Shown here piece by piece: positions 37,472 through 46,414 of a DNA stretch of 64,000 nucleotides (position 1 is the stretch's first letter; each line of letters starts with the position of its first letter). The notes under the pieces were generated by a model. That model was not told where the DNA came from and ran no database searches. It worked only from the letters and a program-made list of their open reading frames with translations. The DNA lies in NCBI RefSeq assembly GCF_900220975.1, contig NZ_OBQD01000022.1, positions 1 through 64,000 on the forward strand, given 5' to 3'. This stretch comes from Rhizobium subbaraonis (lineage in GTDB: Bacteria > Pseudomonadota > Alphaproteobacteria > Rhizobiales > Rhizobiaceae). The translations under genes were made by a program, and so were the position numbers.

Positions 37472-37506
37472 AAAGACCCGGGCTGCGGGATACAGCCCGG
37501 GTCTTT
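37472..37506. terminator. Bidirectional Rho-independent terminator
   Basis: AAAGACCCGGGCTG (37472-37485) pairs perfectly with CAGCCCGGGTCTTT (37493-37506) around a 7-base loop, in A/T context on both sides. It lies between two convergent operons and probably ends both. Confidence 0.85.
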
Positions 37507-37531
37507 GGCACTGGAATGCGGATCGGACCGC

Positions 37532-38848
37532 TTACTTGCTGCCGCACCAGTCGATGACGCTGGCGGCGATCACCTTCGTCGTCTCGACCAGGGATTCGAC
37601 ATCGACATATTCGTCGTCACCATGGAAGCCGTCGCCCGAGGGGCCGAAGATGACGCCATCGACGCCGGCACCGGCATAGTGCGCGGCATCGCAGACGGCA
37701 ACGAAGCCCTTGATGTCGGGCTTGCGCCCCACAGCCGCCTTGTTGGCCACGAGCGATTGCACGAGTGGGTGATCGACCGGCGTATTGAGCGGCGGGAAAT
37801 GCAGCCCGCCGAGTTCCCATTGAATCTTCGGCGGATTGCTGCGCAGCCAGGCGTCCGTCTGGGCGAAATGATGCACGAAATTCTCGAAATCGCGCCGGTA
37901 ATCCGCAGAATTCTCCGAGGGCAGGAACTTCATGTCGAGGTCGATCACGGCAACGTCGGGGATGATGGCCGGGTTCGTCATGGTGATCGGCAGGCCGTTG
38001 TCGCCAAGGCCCGCGCCCGCGTGCAGGACGCCGACGTTGATCGTATTCATGCCCACAGGCAGAAGCGGGTGGGACGCTGCACGCGTGCGGCCGGACTCAT
38101 AGTGACGCAACGCCTCGATGAAGCGCGTGGCAAGCTCGATCGCATTGACACCGGGTTCCAGACGCCCGCTTTCGTGCCGCTGCGGATAGATCTCGTTGTA
38201 GCGCCAGGCCGAGTGCGCCGTGCGGCCACGGATCGTCACGCGCGCCCATTCGAGACCGCCTTCCGCCGGCAACACGTCGCCCCAGGTCGGTTCCGCGACA
38301 AGAACGGCCTTTGCAAGCTTGCCGCGCTTGACCGCATCCATCGCGCCGAAGCCACCGGCTTCCTCGTCGACCACAGTATGGATCGAAAGCCGCCCGTCCA
38401 GTTCGATGCCGGCCGCCCGGATCGCCCACGCAGCCGCAAGGCAAGCAGCCACGCCACCCTTCATGTCGATGGCACCGCGCCCATAGAGCCTGCCGTTCTT
38501 GATCTCGCCGCCGAACGGATCGACGGTCCAGCGGGCCGGATCGCCAATCGGCACCACGTCGATGTGACCGCACAGGATGAGGCTTTTTTCCTCGCTGCCG
38601 GCAAGATCGCCGACGACGTTCGGGCGGCCGGGCAGAGCATCCCAGCTTTCGGTCGAAAATCCCATAGTCTTCAGTTCCGTCTCGATCAGCTTCTGTACGT
38701 CCGCCTCGCGGTTGACCGCCGGATCGAGGTTGAATTTCGGGTTGACGGAAGGGATGCGGACAAGACGCTGCGTCAGATCGACGACCCAGTCCCTGTCTCT
38801 TTCGATCAGCGCGGTTACTGTCTCAACCAGCTGGGAACGTGTTGTCAT
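37532..38848 (-). CDS. M20-family metallo-deacylase (ArgE/DapE-like)
   Basis: 438 residues. The metal site is complete: ILCGHIDVVP (His), YGRGAIDMKGG (bridging Asp), VDEEAGG (Glu-Glu, about residue 167), and the C-terminal His in GDGFHGDDEYV. The dimerisation/lid domain lies at about 190-340. Such enzymes release an amino acid from N-acyl, N-carbamoyl or small peptide forms. It is the last gene of a minus-strand run from 47219 that includes other amide-cleaving enzymes. The exact N-acyl substrate cannot be read from sequence. Confidence 0.88.
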   Translation of the reverse strand: MTTRSQLVETVTALIERDRDWVVDLTQRLVRIPSVNPKFNLDPAVNREADVQKLIETELKTMGFSTESWDALPGRPNVVGDLAGSEEKSLILCGHIDVVPIGDPARWTVDPFGGEIKNGRLYGRGAIDMKGGVAACLAAAWAIRAAGIELDGRLSIHTVVDEEAGGFGAMDAVKRGKLAKAVLVAEPTWGDVLPAEGGLEWARVTIRGRTAHSAWRYNEIYPQRHESGRLEPGVNAIELATRFIEALRHYESGRTRAASHPLLPVGMNTINVGVLHAGAGLGDNGLPITMTNPAIIPDVAVIDLDMKFLPSENSADYRRDFENFVHHFAQTDAWLRSNPPKIQWELGGLHFPPLNTPVDHPLVQSLVANKAAVGRKPDIKGFVAVCDAAHYAGAGVDGVIFGPSGDGFHGDDEYVDVESLVETTKVIAASVIDWCGSK

Positions 38849-38959
38849 GGAGTTTGACCTTTCCGGACAATATGCTGTTTTCGGGCAATTTCATTTCGTT
38901 CGACAAAGACTTTGACTTTCATCGGCGGTGCGCCTCCGCTCTCAGAGGCACGTCGAAGG

Positions 38960-40273
38960 CTACCATCCTGCAAAGCCGCAAAGGACGTCTTCACCGATCT
39001 TGCCGTCGCGGACGTCGGTGAGCGCCTGGTCGAGGATGGCCACCCCCTTCTCCGCCTCCTCGGCGGTGACGGTGAGCGGGGGTGTGAATTCCAGCACGTT
39101 GGATCGCACCCCCACGTAGTACAGCACGAGGCCGAGTTCGAAGGCACGATAGACCGTCAGCGCCGCTTCCCGCGCGGCCGGGGCGCGACTGGCGGCATCG
39201 CTGACAAGCTCGACCCCCAACGCCAGACCATGACCGCGGACATCGCCGATCAGCGCATGCCGGGAGGCGAGCCGATCGAGAGCGGCGCGGAGAATGCCTC
39301 CCGTCCGGGTTGCGTTTTCGGCGAGACGCTCCCGCTCGATCGTCTCAAGCACGGCAAGGGCGGCGGCGGCGCAGACAGGGTTGCCATGCACCGTCTGCAG
39401 GGAGAAGGCGGCCGCGTGGTTCATGAGGGCCTCGGGGCCGACGACGGCGGAGATCGGCAGCCCGCCGCCAAGGCCTTTGCCGAAAACCACAATATCCGGC
39501 TCGATGCCGGAATGCTCATAGGCGTGGAACCTGCCGCTGCGTCCGATCCCGACCTTCACCTCGTCGCTGACGAGCAGGATGCCATGCTTGCGGCAAAGCG
39601 CCTCCACCGCCTGGAAGAAACCGTCCGGTGGAACCAGCATACCGCCATCAGACTGAATTGGCTCGATGAAGAAGGCGGCGACCTCATCCGGAGCAAATTC
39701 GGTCGCAAACAGGCGTTCGAGATGCGAGAGGGTGGCGTCCCGTGCGGCCTCGGCGCTTCCGGCGGCATAGCTGTTGGGGTAGGGGACGAGCGTCAGGCCG
39801 GCGGCGCGCGCGCCTTGCTGCGCGGGATGCCCGGAGACGGCCATCGAACCGACCGTGCCGCCATGATAGGCCCCTTCGAATGCAAGGATACGCGGACGGC
39901 CGGTGGCTGCCGTAACCATGCGCGCGACCGTCTCGTTGGCATCCGAACCGGAATGGCCGAACCAGACCCGGCCACTGGCACGCTCGGGCCCGAGCGACAG
40001 CAGCTTTTCCGCAAGCAGTACACAGGGCTCGTTCGCCGACGAAAGATAACTGGCCCCGGCCTGGTCCGATAGCGCGCGGTTGACCGCCGCGCAGATCGCT
40101 GGATGCGAATGGCCGAGGCTCGCCGAACCCCACGATGCGGAGAAATCCAGAACCTGCCGGCCGTCGTCTCCGGTCAGATACGCGCCGCGGCCTCCGACGA
40201 CCGCCTGCGGGAAGAACCGCAGATGCGCCATTCTGGAGATCGACTGGCTCTCGCGGGCGTAGAGACCGGACAT
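38960..40273 (-). CDS. Class III PLP-dependent aminotransferase
   Basis: 437 residues. The PLP site has SGSDANETVARM (phosphate loop), AYHGGT, the DEVKVGIGRSG Asp that holds the pyridine nitrogen, and the Schiff-base Lys in VFGKGLGGGLPISAVVG (about residue 270). Class III members act on omega-amino groups (GABA, beta-alanine, putrescine, ornithine) or alpha-dialkyl amino acids. It starts 13 bases after the isochorismatase-like gene. In this cluster it could deaminate an omega-amino acid freed by the amidases. Substrate not assigned. Confidence 0.9.
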   Translation of the reverse strand: MSGLYARESQSISRMAHLRFFPQAVVGGRGAYLTGDDGRQVLDFSASWGSASLGHSHPAICAAVNRALSDQAGASYLSSANEPCVLLAEKLLSLGPERASGRVWFGHSGSDANETVARMVTAATGRPRILAFEGAYHGGTVGSMAVSGHPAQQGARAAGLTLVPYPNSYAAGSAEAARDATLSHLERLFATEFAPDEVAAFFIEPIQSDGGMLVPPDGFFQAVEALCRKHGILLVSDEVKVGIGRSGRFHAYEHSGIEPDIVVFGKGLGGGLPISAVVGPEALMNHAAAFSLQTVHGNPVCAAAALAVLETIERERLAENATRTGGILRAALDRLASRHALIGDVRGHGLALGVELVSDAASRAPAAREAALTVYRAFELGLVLYYVGVRSNVLEFTPPLTVTAEEAEKGVAILDQALTDVRDGKIGEDVLCGFAGW

Positions 40274-40286
40274 GGCATTTCCTCGC

Positions 40287-40955
40287 CTATTTGAAGAAGG
40301 TCAGGACCTCGTCGAGCTGGACGACATGGCAATAGATCATGTTGATGATCTCGAGTTCGCGCCTGTGCAGATCGTCCGTCGCCGCCGCACCGCAATCGTC
40401 AACGACCACCACGCCGAAGCTCTCATCGGCCAGGCTGCGCACTGTGGAGGAGACGCACTGGTCGGTGAAGATGCCGCAACAGATGACGTTCTTGATGCCC
40501 ATGTTGTGCAGGATGAGGCGCAGGTTCGTGCCGGTCAGCGCGCTGTCAGTGGTCTTTGTGATGACGATCTCGTCTGCACGAGGCTCCAGCTCCGGCACGA
40601 CCTGGCCTTCCGGCAATTCCTTTGGCAGCAGCAGGTAGTTGAAACCCGGCTTCTTCTGGCTCAGGGACCGGTCGCGTCCGTCCGGCTTCAGGCAGGCGAT
40701 GCGGGCGAAGATGACTTCCACCTTGCGCTTGCGGCATTCCTCGATCAGCCGCGCCGTATTGGGGATGACGGTCTCGCGCATGCGGTCATAGAAGGGCTGC
40801 CAGCGTTCGGTCTCCTCGGGCGTATCCTTCGGTTCGAGATAGGTGTTCTGGATGTCGATGACCAGCAGCGCGGTCGTTTCCGGGTCGAGGACGATATCCT
40901 CCGGCTCTTCGGCATTGGCATAGTAGAAGGATCGGTAGGCGGTCTTCCAGGTCAT
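40287..40955 (-). CDS. Isochorismatase-family cysteine hydrolase, paralogue 1
   Basis: 222 residues with the complete catalytic triad of the family: Asp34 in LLVIDIQN, Lys134 in VITKTTDSA, and nucleophile Cys167 in GIFTDQCVSS. Members hydrolyse amide or ureido bonds (nicotinamide, N-carbamoylsarcosine, ureidoacrylate, biuret) as often as isochorismate; no siderophore genes are near. It starts inside the LivM stop (four-base overlap), so it is co-translated with an importer and probably acts on the imported amide. A second paralogue, only distantly similar, lies at the other end of the same operon. Confidence 0.88.
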   Translation of the reverse strand: MTWKTAYRSFYYANAEEPEDIVLDPETTALLVIDIQNTYLEPKDTPEETERWQPFYDRMRETVIPNTARLIEECRKRKVEVIFARIACLKPDGRDRSLSQKKPGFNYLLLPKELPEGQVVPELEPRADEIVITKTTDSALTGTNLRLILHNMGIKNVICCGIFTDQCVSSTVRSLADESFGVVVVDDCGAAATDDLHRRELEIINMIYCHVVQLDEVLTFFK

Positions 40956-41980
40956 GCGGAGGTCTCCTTCTTGCGGCGCATGCGGGCGAGGATGTGGCCT
41001 ATCTCGCGGGTCGGAAAGAGCCCGCCGGGCCTGAGGACCATGAAGGCGATCATGGCGATCGCCAGAACGATCTCGGTCAGGCCGACCACCTGTCCGGCGC
41101 CGGCGGCCGTCGCGTTCAGCGTGCCTTCGAGGCCGCGGAGCCCCTCATAGGCGAACGTCACCAGGATGGCGCCGGCGACAGCACCCGTTACGGTGTTCGC
41201 GCCGCCGATCACCAGCATGGTGATGACGAGGAAGGTTTCCTTCAGATAGAACGACTTCGGCGCAAACGAGGTGATGAAGTGCCCCCACAGCGCGCCGCCG
41301 ACGCCGGCGATGAAGGCCGCCAGCACGAAGGCCTTCCAGCGAAGCTTCGGAATGTCGGCGCCGAGGGCCGCAGCAGCAACCTCGTCCTCGCGGGACGCGC
41401 GCAGCAGCTTGCCCGTTCGCGATTCCTTGAAGACCAGCGCGACGACGACGACGAGGGCCGCAACGACCGCCGCCATCGGCATGGTCGTGACCTTCGGCAG
41501 GCCGAATAGGGTGCGCGGACCGTTTGTGAAGGCGCTCCAGTTGTTCATCACCGTGTAGAGAACGACGAGCAGCGCGAACGAGGTGATGACCGCCGCGGCA
41601 TCGGAAAGGCGCATCAGCGGGTAGGAGACGATCGCGGCAACGATTGCGGCAACGATGCCTGCGACCAGCATGGCGAGCAGCGGCGAAACTTCCACCCCTG
41701 TCATGAAACCGTAGAGGTCGGGCAGCGCCATGCCCTTCATCTGCGCCGGAATGGTGAGAACGGCGGATGTATAGGCGCCGAAGCCCATGAAGCCGATATG
41801 GGCGAAGGACAGGAGGCCGGAATTGCCCATGAAGGTCTGCAGCCCGATGACGAGCACCAGCGAGATAAGAAGATTCGTGACGATACGGTCATAAAGCCGG
41901 ATGCCGAGCAGTTCCGTTCCGACGACGAGGGCCACGATGACACCGATCAGCAGGGCGGCAGTGATATAGGAATGCTTCAT
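40952..41980 (-). CDS. Branched-chain-type ABC permease, LivM-like (system 2)
   Basis: 342 residues. FMGNSGLLSFAHIGFMGFGAYT is the LivM start-of-channel motif; GKLLRASREDEVAAAALGADI is the ATPase-contact loop. About nine membrane segments. GAGGAG precedes the start by nine bases. Its stop overlaps the isochorismatase start. Part of the LivHMGF set of system 2. Confidence 0.92.
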   Translation of the reverse strand: MKHSYITAALLIGVIVALVVGTELLGIRLYDRIVTNLLISLVLVIGLQTFMGNSGLLSFAHIGFMGFGAYTSAVLTIPAQMKGMALPDLYGFMTGVEVSPLLAMLVAGIVAAIVAAIVSYPLMRLSDAAAVITSFALLVVLYTVMNNWSAFTNGPRTLFGLPKVTTMPMAAVVAALVVVVALVFKESRTGKLLRASREDEVAAAALGADIPKLRWKAFVLAAFIAGVGGALWGHFITSFAPKSFYLKETFLVITMLVIGGANTVTGAVAGAILVTFAYEGLRGLEGTLNATAAGAGQVVGLTEIVLAIAMIAFMVLRPGGLFPTREIGHILARMRRKKETSA

Positions 41981-41993
41981 TGTTGCGCGCTCC

Positions 41994-42884
41994 TCAGGTC
42001 CGCTGGCCGCTCGCCGGACCCTTGATGAGGCCCGCCGGCCGCCAGAGCAGGATCAGGATGACGAGGGTGAAGGTGAAGGCGTCGCGGAACTTCAGCAGGT
42101 CCTGCGGCAGGGTGTAGTTCAAGGTGGTGTCGATGAGCGCGAGCAGGAAGCCACCAACGACGGCGCCGGGCAGGCTCCTCATTCCGCCGATCACCGTTGC
42201 GATGAAGGCGACGAGCAACGGTTCGAGCCCGACGCCGGGCACGACGGTTCCGATGCGACCGATCCAGAGGATGCCGACGACGCCGGCTAGGAAACCGGAA
42301 AGGGCGAATGCCGAGGAGATGATGAGGTTTGCGGGAACGCCAAGCATGCGCGCCATGGTGAAGTTCGTGGCCGCCGCGCGCATGGCGATGCCAAGCGTGG
42401 TCTTGCGCATCAGGTAAGCAACGGCGGCGAGAAGCACGATCGATGCAGCTATCGTGATCAGGTTGCGCACCGGGGTGATCGCCCCTGCGATCTCGACTGT
42501 CTGCGAGAAGATCGGCGGCAGCGGCACGTTGCGTGGGCGCGGCGAGATGAAGAGAAGTGCCGCATTCTGCAAGAGGTTGGAGAAGGCGAACGAGGTGATC
42601 AACACGGCGGTGACCGATTTGGCGCGGACCGGCCGGAAGGCGGCGTAGTCGGTGAAGATGCCGAACACCACCGCCATGGCGACGGCGAGCGCGGCCATGA
42701 CGATCCACGGGAGGCCGGAACCGCTCGAAAGATACATGGTGTAGCCCGCGACCATGATCAGTTCGCCGTAGGCGAAGTTAACCAGCCGCAGAATGCCGTA
42801 GATGATCACGAGACCGAGCGCCATCAGCGCATAGGCGCCGCCGAGGCTGAGGACGTCGATGATGAACTGGATGGTAAAGGCCAT
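41994..42884 (-). CDS. Branched-chain-type ABC permease, LivH-like (system 2)
   Basis: 296 residues. LVNFAYGELIMVAGYTMYL is the FA-G-E permease motif near residue 35, and TTLGIAMRAAATNFTMARMLGV is the ATPase-contact loop near residue 165. GGGGAG lies just before the start, three bases after the LivF stop. Eight or so membrane helices. Confidence 0.92.
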   Translation of the reverse strand: MAFTIQFIIDVLSLGGAYALMALGLVIIYGILRLVNFAYGELIMVAGYTMYLSSGSGLPWIVMAALAVAMAVVFGIFTDYAAFRPVRAKSVTAVLITSFAFSNLLQNAALLFISPRPRNVPLPPIFSQTVEIAGAITPVRNLITIAASIVLLAAVAYLMRKTTLGIAMRAAATNFTMARMLGVPANLIISSAFALSGFLAGVVGILWIGRIGTVVPGVGLEPLLVAFIATVIGGMRSLPGAVVGGFLLALIDTTLNYTLPQDLLKFRDAFTFTLVILILLWRPAGLIKGPASGQRT

Positions 42885-42887
42885 GGG

Positions 42888-43595
42888 TCAGCTCCCCAGG
42901 TAGTGCGCGCTGAGGTCGCTGGTCGAGCGGATCTCGTCCGCCGTGCCGGAGGCGACGATCGAGCCGAGCCGCATGACATAGGCGCGATCTGCGACAGCCA
43001 GCGCCTGGTTCACGTTCTGCTCGACGAGCAGGATGGTCAGGCCGGACTTCTTCAGCGTCTCGATCATTTCGAAGATGCGTTCGACGATCGCGGGCGCAAG
43101 GCCGAGCGAGGGCTCGTCGAGCAGCAGCACGCTCGGACGCGACATCAGCGCGCGGGCGATGACCAGCATCTGCTGCTCGCCGCCCGACAGCGTGCCCGCC
43201 GCCTGGTTCGATCGCTCGGAAAGGCGGGGAAAGAGCGCATGCATCCGCTCCAGGTTGTCGCGGTTGCCGGCCACGTCCCGCCGATGGAGATAGGCGCCGA
43301 GCATGAGGTTCTCTGCGACGGTTAGATCGGGGAAGACGTCACGGGTCTCGGGCACCGTCGCCAGCCCGGTGCGGACCACCTGTTCGGGGCTGGAGGTGGT
43401 GATGTCTTTGCCTTCCAGCGTGATGGTGCCGCCGGACGCCTTGAGCGCGCCGGCAATGCATTTGATGGTCGAGGACTTGCCGGCACCGTTCGCGCCAAGC
43501 AGGCTGACCAGTTCTCCCTTGCCGAGCGAGAAGCTGATGCCCCGCACCGCGCGAATGGCGCCATAGCTGACGGAAAGGTCGCGCACCTCAAGCAT
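42888..43595 (-). CDS. Branched-chain-type ABC ATPase, LivF-like (system 2)
   Basis: 235 residues from the ATG at 43595, chosen because it begins with the normal LivF sequence MLEVRDLSVSYG and overlaps the LivG end by eight bases; an upstream extension inside LivG is not needed. Walker A GANGAGKSS, signature LSGGEQQMLVIARAL, Walker B LLLDEPSLGLAP and VEQNVNQAL are intact. Confidence 0.92.
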   Translation of the reverse strand: MLEVRDLSVSYGAIRAVRGISFSLGKGELVSLLGANGAGKSSTIKCIAGALKASGGTITLEGKDITTSSPEQVVRTGLATVPETRDVFPDLTVAENLMLGAYLHRRDVAGNRDNLERMHALFPRLSERSNQAAGTLSGGEQQMLVIARALMSRPSVLLLDEPSLGLAPAIVERIFEMIETLKKSGLTILLVEQNVNQALAVADRAYVMRLGSIVASGTADEIRSTSDLSAHYLGS

Positions 43596-44322
43596 GGACG
43601 GTACCCTTTCCAAGATAGGCCTCGATGACGGCCGGATGTGCGCGAACGTGAGCGGCGGAACCTTCGGCGATGGTGCGTCCGGAAGCAAGCACATGCAGCC
43701 GGTGGCAGAGGCGCATGATCAGGCCCATGTCATGGTCGATGATGAGAAGACCGAGTCCCCTCTTTTTAGGCAGCGCGGCAAGGGTGTGCAGCAGCGTCTC
43801 GGTCTCCGCGTCGTTCATCCCCGCCGCGGGCTCGTCCAGAAGCAGAAACTTCGGTTCGGCCGCCAGCGCGCGGGCGATCTCGACGCGGCGCTTGTCGCCG
43901 TAGCTGAGGCTGTCGCCAAGCTCGTCGGCCTTGGGGGCAAGCCCGAACTCGTCCAGCAGCGCTTCCGCCCGCTCTCGGGCAACCGCACGGGAGGCGCCCT
44001 TGGCGAGAGCCGCGGCCTCGACGTTTTCAAGCACGGTCATGGCATTGAACAGGCGAACGATCTGAAAGGATCGGCTAACGCCGTGCAAGGCGATCGCGCG
44101 CGGAGAGAGGCCGGACAGGGTGACGCCGGCAGCGGTGATCGTGCCGGTGGCGAGTTTGACCTGGCCGGAAATGGCATTGACGAGCGTGGTCTTGCCGGAG
44201 CCGTTCGGCCCGATGAGGCCGACGACTTCGCCGGTTTCGACCGACAGCGATACATGATCGAGTGCACGAAGTCCGGTAAACTCCACCGACACATCGGCTA
44301 CCGCGAGACGCGTTTCAGACAT
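43588..44322 (-). CDS. Branched-chain-type ABC ATPase, LivG-like (system 2)
   Basis: 244 residues. Walker A GPNGSGKTT, signature LSYGDKRRVEIARAL, Walker B LLLDEPAAGMND and IIDHDMGLIMRLC match LivG. Follows the binding-protein gene after a 144-base gap containing an imperfect hairpin (44353-44414). Works with LivF on the LivH/LivM channel. Confidence 0.92.
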   Translation of the reverse strand: MSETRLAVADVSVEFTGLRALDHVSLSVETGEVVGLIGPNGSGKTTLVNAISGQVKLATGTITAAGVTLSGLSPRAIALHGVSRSFQIVRLFNAMTVLENVEAAALAKGASRAVARERAEALLDEFGLAPKADELGDSLSYGDKRRVEIARALAAEPKFLLLDEPAAGMNDAETETLLHTLAALPKKRGLGLLIIDHDMGLIMRLCHRLHVLASGRTIAEGSAAHVRAHPAVIEAYLGKGTVHA

Positions 44323-44352
44323 GGCTTATCCGAAGGTGATGAGCCGGTCTTT

Positions 44353-44414
44353 CCGGGCACCGCGCGTCATCGACTGGATGAGACGCTGCGGGCGCCTGGC
44401 CCGCGCATGCCCGG
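44353..44414 (-). other. Imperfect hairpin between binding-protein and ATPase genes
   Basis: CCGGGCA (44353-44359) can pair with TGCCCGG (44408-44414), with further GCGCG/CGCGC pairing inside. It lies in the 144-base gap of the operon and may stabilise the upstream binding-protein message. There is no T-run, so complete termination is unlikely. Confidence 0.3.
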
Positions 44415-44466
44415 CAAACCGTTTCCGGTTGGGGCGGCATGCGCAGGACCGACCCTATGTGGGCGA

Positions 44467-45636
44467 TCAGGGCTTCGGCAGGGATTCGGGCTTGCGCCAT
44501 CCCACGAAGCTCGGCTTGCCCCCCTTGAGCTCGATGATGGCTGCGGCCTTGTTCGGTACGTGGCCTTCTTCCGCGGTGCCATAGTCGAGGTCGCCGGTCA
44601 GGAGCTTGAACTGGCCGTCCTCGAGCGCCTTGGCGACGGCCGCGCCATCGGTGGAGCCGGCCGCCTTCATGGCTTCGGCGATCAGCATGACAGTGTCCCA
44701 GCCCGTCGAAACGAAAGAGGTGTCCGGCGCCTTGCCGTGCATGGCGGTGTAGAGCTCAATGAACTTTGCCATGTCCGGATGCGCTTCCGGCCCCATCCAG
44801 GTGTGGGTGACGAAATAGACGTCGTTGCCGAACTTCTCGCCGAGCGCTTCATGCATTGCCGGGTCATCATAGGCGTCGCCACCGAGGATCGGCGCATCGT
44901 AGCCGACTTCGCGCAGTGCGCGGATGATGACACCGATGTCCGTGCCGTAAGAGGAGACGAAGATCACGTCCGGCTTCTTGCCGAGCGCCTGCAGGCGCGC
45001 CAGCTGGGCGGAGAAGTTGTTGTCGCCGTTGGTATAGGTGTCTTCGAGGATGACCTCGCCGCCATTCGCCTTGAACTGTTCGACGAAGTACTTCGAGAGC
45101 GACTTGGTGTAGGCGATGAACTGGTCGGTAACGACATAGGCCGTCTTCCAGCCCTTCTCCTTGACGGCGAAGTCCGCCGCCGTGGCCCCCATCGTCGTGT
45201 TCCACATCGACAGCGTGAACTGCTTGTCGCCGAGTGACCACGATGAATAGAGCGGATCGGAAGCGCAGGTCGAGATACCGACGAGGCCGGCCGACTGTGC
45301 CTCACGGCCGGCCGGCGATCCGAAGTCGAAGTCGCAGGGCGCCACGATGACCTCCGCGCCCTTGTCGATCAGTTCGACGGCGACGTTGCCGACGGTGACC
45401 GGATCAGACTTGCCGTCGATGTTGATGAACTCGACCTGTTTGCCAAGCACGCCGCCATTGTCGTTGAGGTATTTCACGGCCACGAGGGCGCCGTTATAGC
45501 CGGGTGTATCCAGCGGTGCCTGGATACCAGTCATCGAAAGCGCGCCGCCGATGACGATCTTGTCGTCGGCCGCGAGCGCCGACGTGCCCGCAAGCGCAAG
45601 ACCTGCTGCCAGAAGTAGTTTGGAAGTCGATTTCAT
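44467..45636 (-). CDS. Branched-chain-type ABC transporter, periplasmic binding protein (system 2)
   Basis: 389 residues with a signal peptide of about 22 residues ending at SALA. IVIGGALSMTGIQAPLDTPGYNGALVAVKYLNDNGG starts the mature Leu/Ile/Val-type fold; APCDFDFGSPAGREAQ and VSTGWDTVMLIAEAMKAAG lie in the lobes. AAAGGGGAA precedes the start. It sits in the middle of an operon with two amidase-type genes upstream, so the ligand is probably an amide- or ureido-containing compound, not a simple branched-chain amino acid. That is inference from context. Confidence 0.9.
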   Translation of the reverse strand: MKSTSKLLLAAGLALAGTSALAADDKIVIGGALSMTGIQAPLDTPGYNGALVAVKYLNDNGGVLGKQVEFINIDGKSDPVTVGNVAVELIDKGAEVIVAPCDFDFGSPAGREAQSAGLVGISTCASDPLYSSWSLGDKQFTLSMWNTTMGATAADFAVKEKGWKTAYVVTDQFIAYTKSLSKYFVEQFKANGGEVILEDTYTNGDNNFSAQLARLQALGKKPDVIFVSSYGTDIGVIIRALREVGYDAPILGGDAYDDPAMHEALGEKFGNDVYFVTHTWMGPEAHPDMAKFIELYTAMHGKAPDTSFVSTGWDTVMLIAEAMKAAGSTDGAAVAKALEDGQFKLLTGDLDYGTAEEGHVPNKAAAIIELKGGKPSFVGWRKPESLPKP

Positions 45637-45763
45637 AGCGTGGTTCCCCTTTCTTTTGCCATCACGGCACTAAAGCTGTTGCGCGGACATGTCTTTTTCT
45701 TCTGCTGGGGTCCGCTTGCGGAGGTCTCCTTGTTTCGTCCCATGCTTGATGCGCAGTTTCCTA

Positions 45764-46414
45764 TTATTGGCCGATTTCCTTCAGCAGCGCATCGGTCGAT
45801 ATCTGGCGGCAATAGCCCTTTATGGCGCGAAGTGACGTCTCGTGCCGCTCCTCGGAATAGGTGCCGCAGGCATCCGGCACCAGCGTCACCAGGTAGCCGA
45901 GGTCGCAGGCGTCGCGGATCGCCGATTCCACGCACTGATCCGTCAGAAGGCCGCAAAGGACGAGCTGCTTTACGCCGAGATTGCGCAGGACATAGTCGAT
46001 ATGCGTGGAGACGAAGACGCTGGACGAACTCTTGGGAAACACGATCTCGTCTTCGAGCGGCTCCAGTTCGTCGATGACCTTGCCGTCCCATGACCCCTTT
46101 GCCACGTTGAACCCGGTGATCTTGTAGTCCAGGCTGCGGTCGCGGCCGTCCCTCGTCAGGCTCTCAATCGTGGTGTGCAGCACCTCGATGCCGGCCTTGC
46201 GAAAGCCGTGCAGCAGCCGCTGCATGTTCGGAATGGCAACCTCGCCGATGCGCTGGAAGTAATAGCCGTACTTGCCGGCGATGTCGGCGTCGGAGACGTC
46301 CTTGAACTCGCCACCATCGCGGCGGACCGAGAAATTCTGGACGTCGATGAAGAGGATCGCGGACGCAGCCGGATCGAGCGCAACTTCGCGGGTGGTCAGG
46401 TGTTCAGCGGCCAT
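45764..46414 (-). CDS. Isochorismatase-family cysteine hydrolase, paralogue 2
   Basis: 216 residues. The triad is Asp24 in LFIDVQN, Lys128 in VFPKSSSSVF and Cys161 in GLLTDQCVES. Shares the GRDRSL segment with paralogue 1 but is otherwise clearly different, so the two enzymes probably cleave successive or related amides. Overlaps the end of the N-formylglutamate-amidohydrolase-like gene by 11 bases. Upstream of the binding-protein gene by 127 bases, a gap in which a secondary promoter is possible. Confidence 0.88.
   Translation of the reverse strand: MAAEHLTTREVALDPAASAILFIDVQNFSVRRDGGEFKDVSDADIAGKYGYYFQRIGEVAIPNMQRLLHGFRKAGIEVLHTTIESLTRDGRDRSLDYKITGFNVAKGSWDGKVIDELEPLEDEIVFPKSSSSVFVSTHIDYVLRNLGVKQLVLCGLLTDQCVESAIRDACDLGYLVTLVPDACGTYSEERHETSLRAIKGYCRQISTDALLKEIGQ

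Noticed and set aside
40287-46414. Siderophore biosynthesis because of two isochorismatase genes
   Set aside because: No entA, entC or nonribosomal synthetase genes are near; the proteins belong to the wider cysteine amidase group and sit with an importer.
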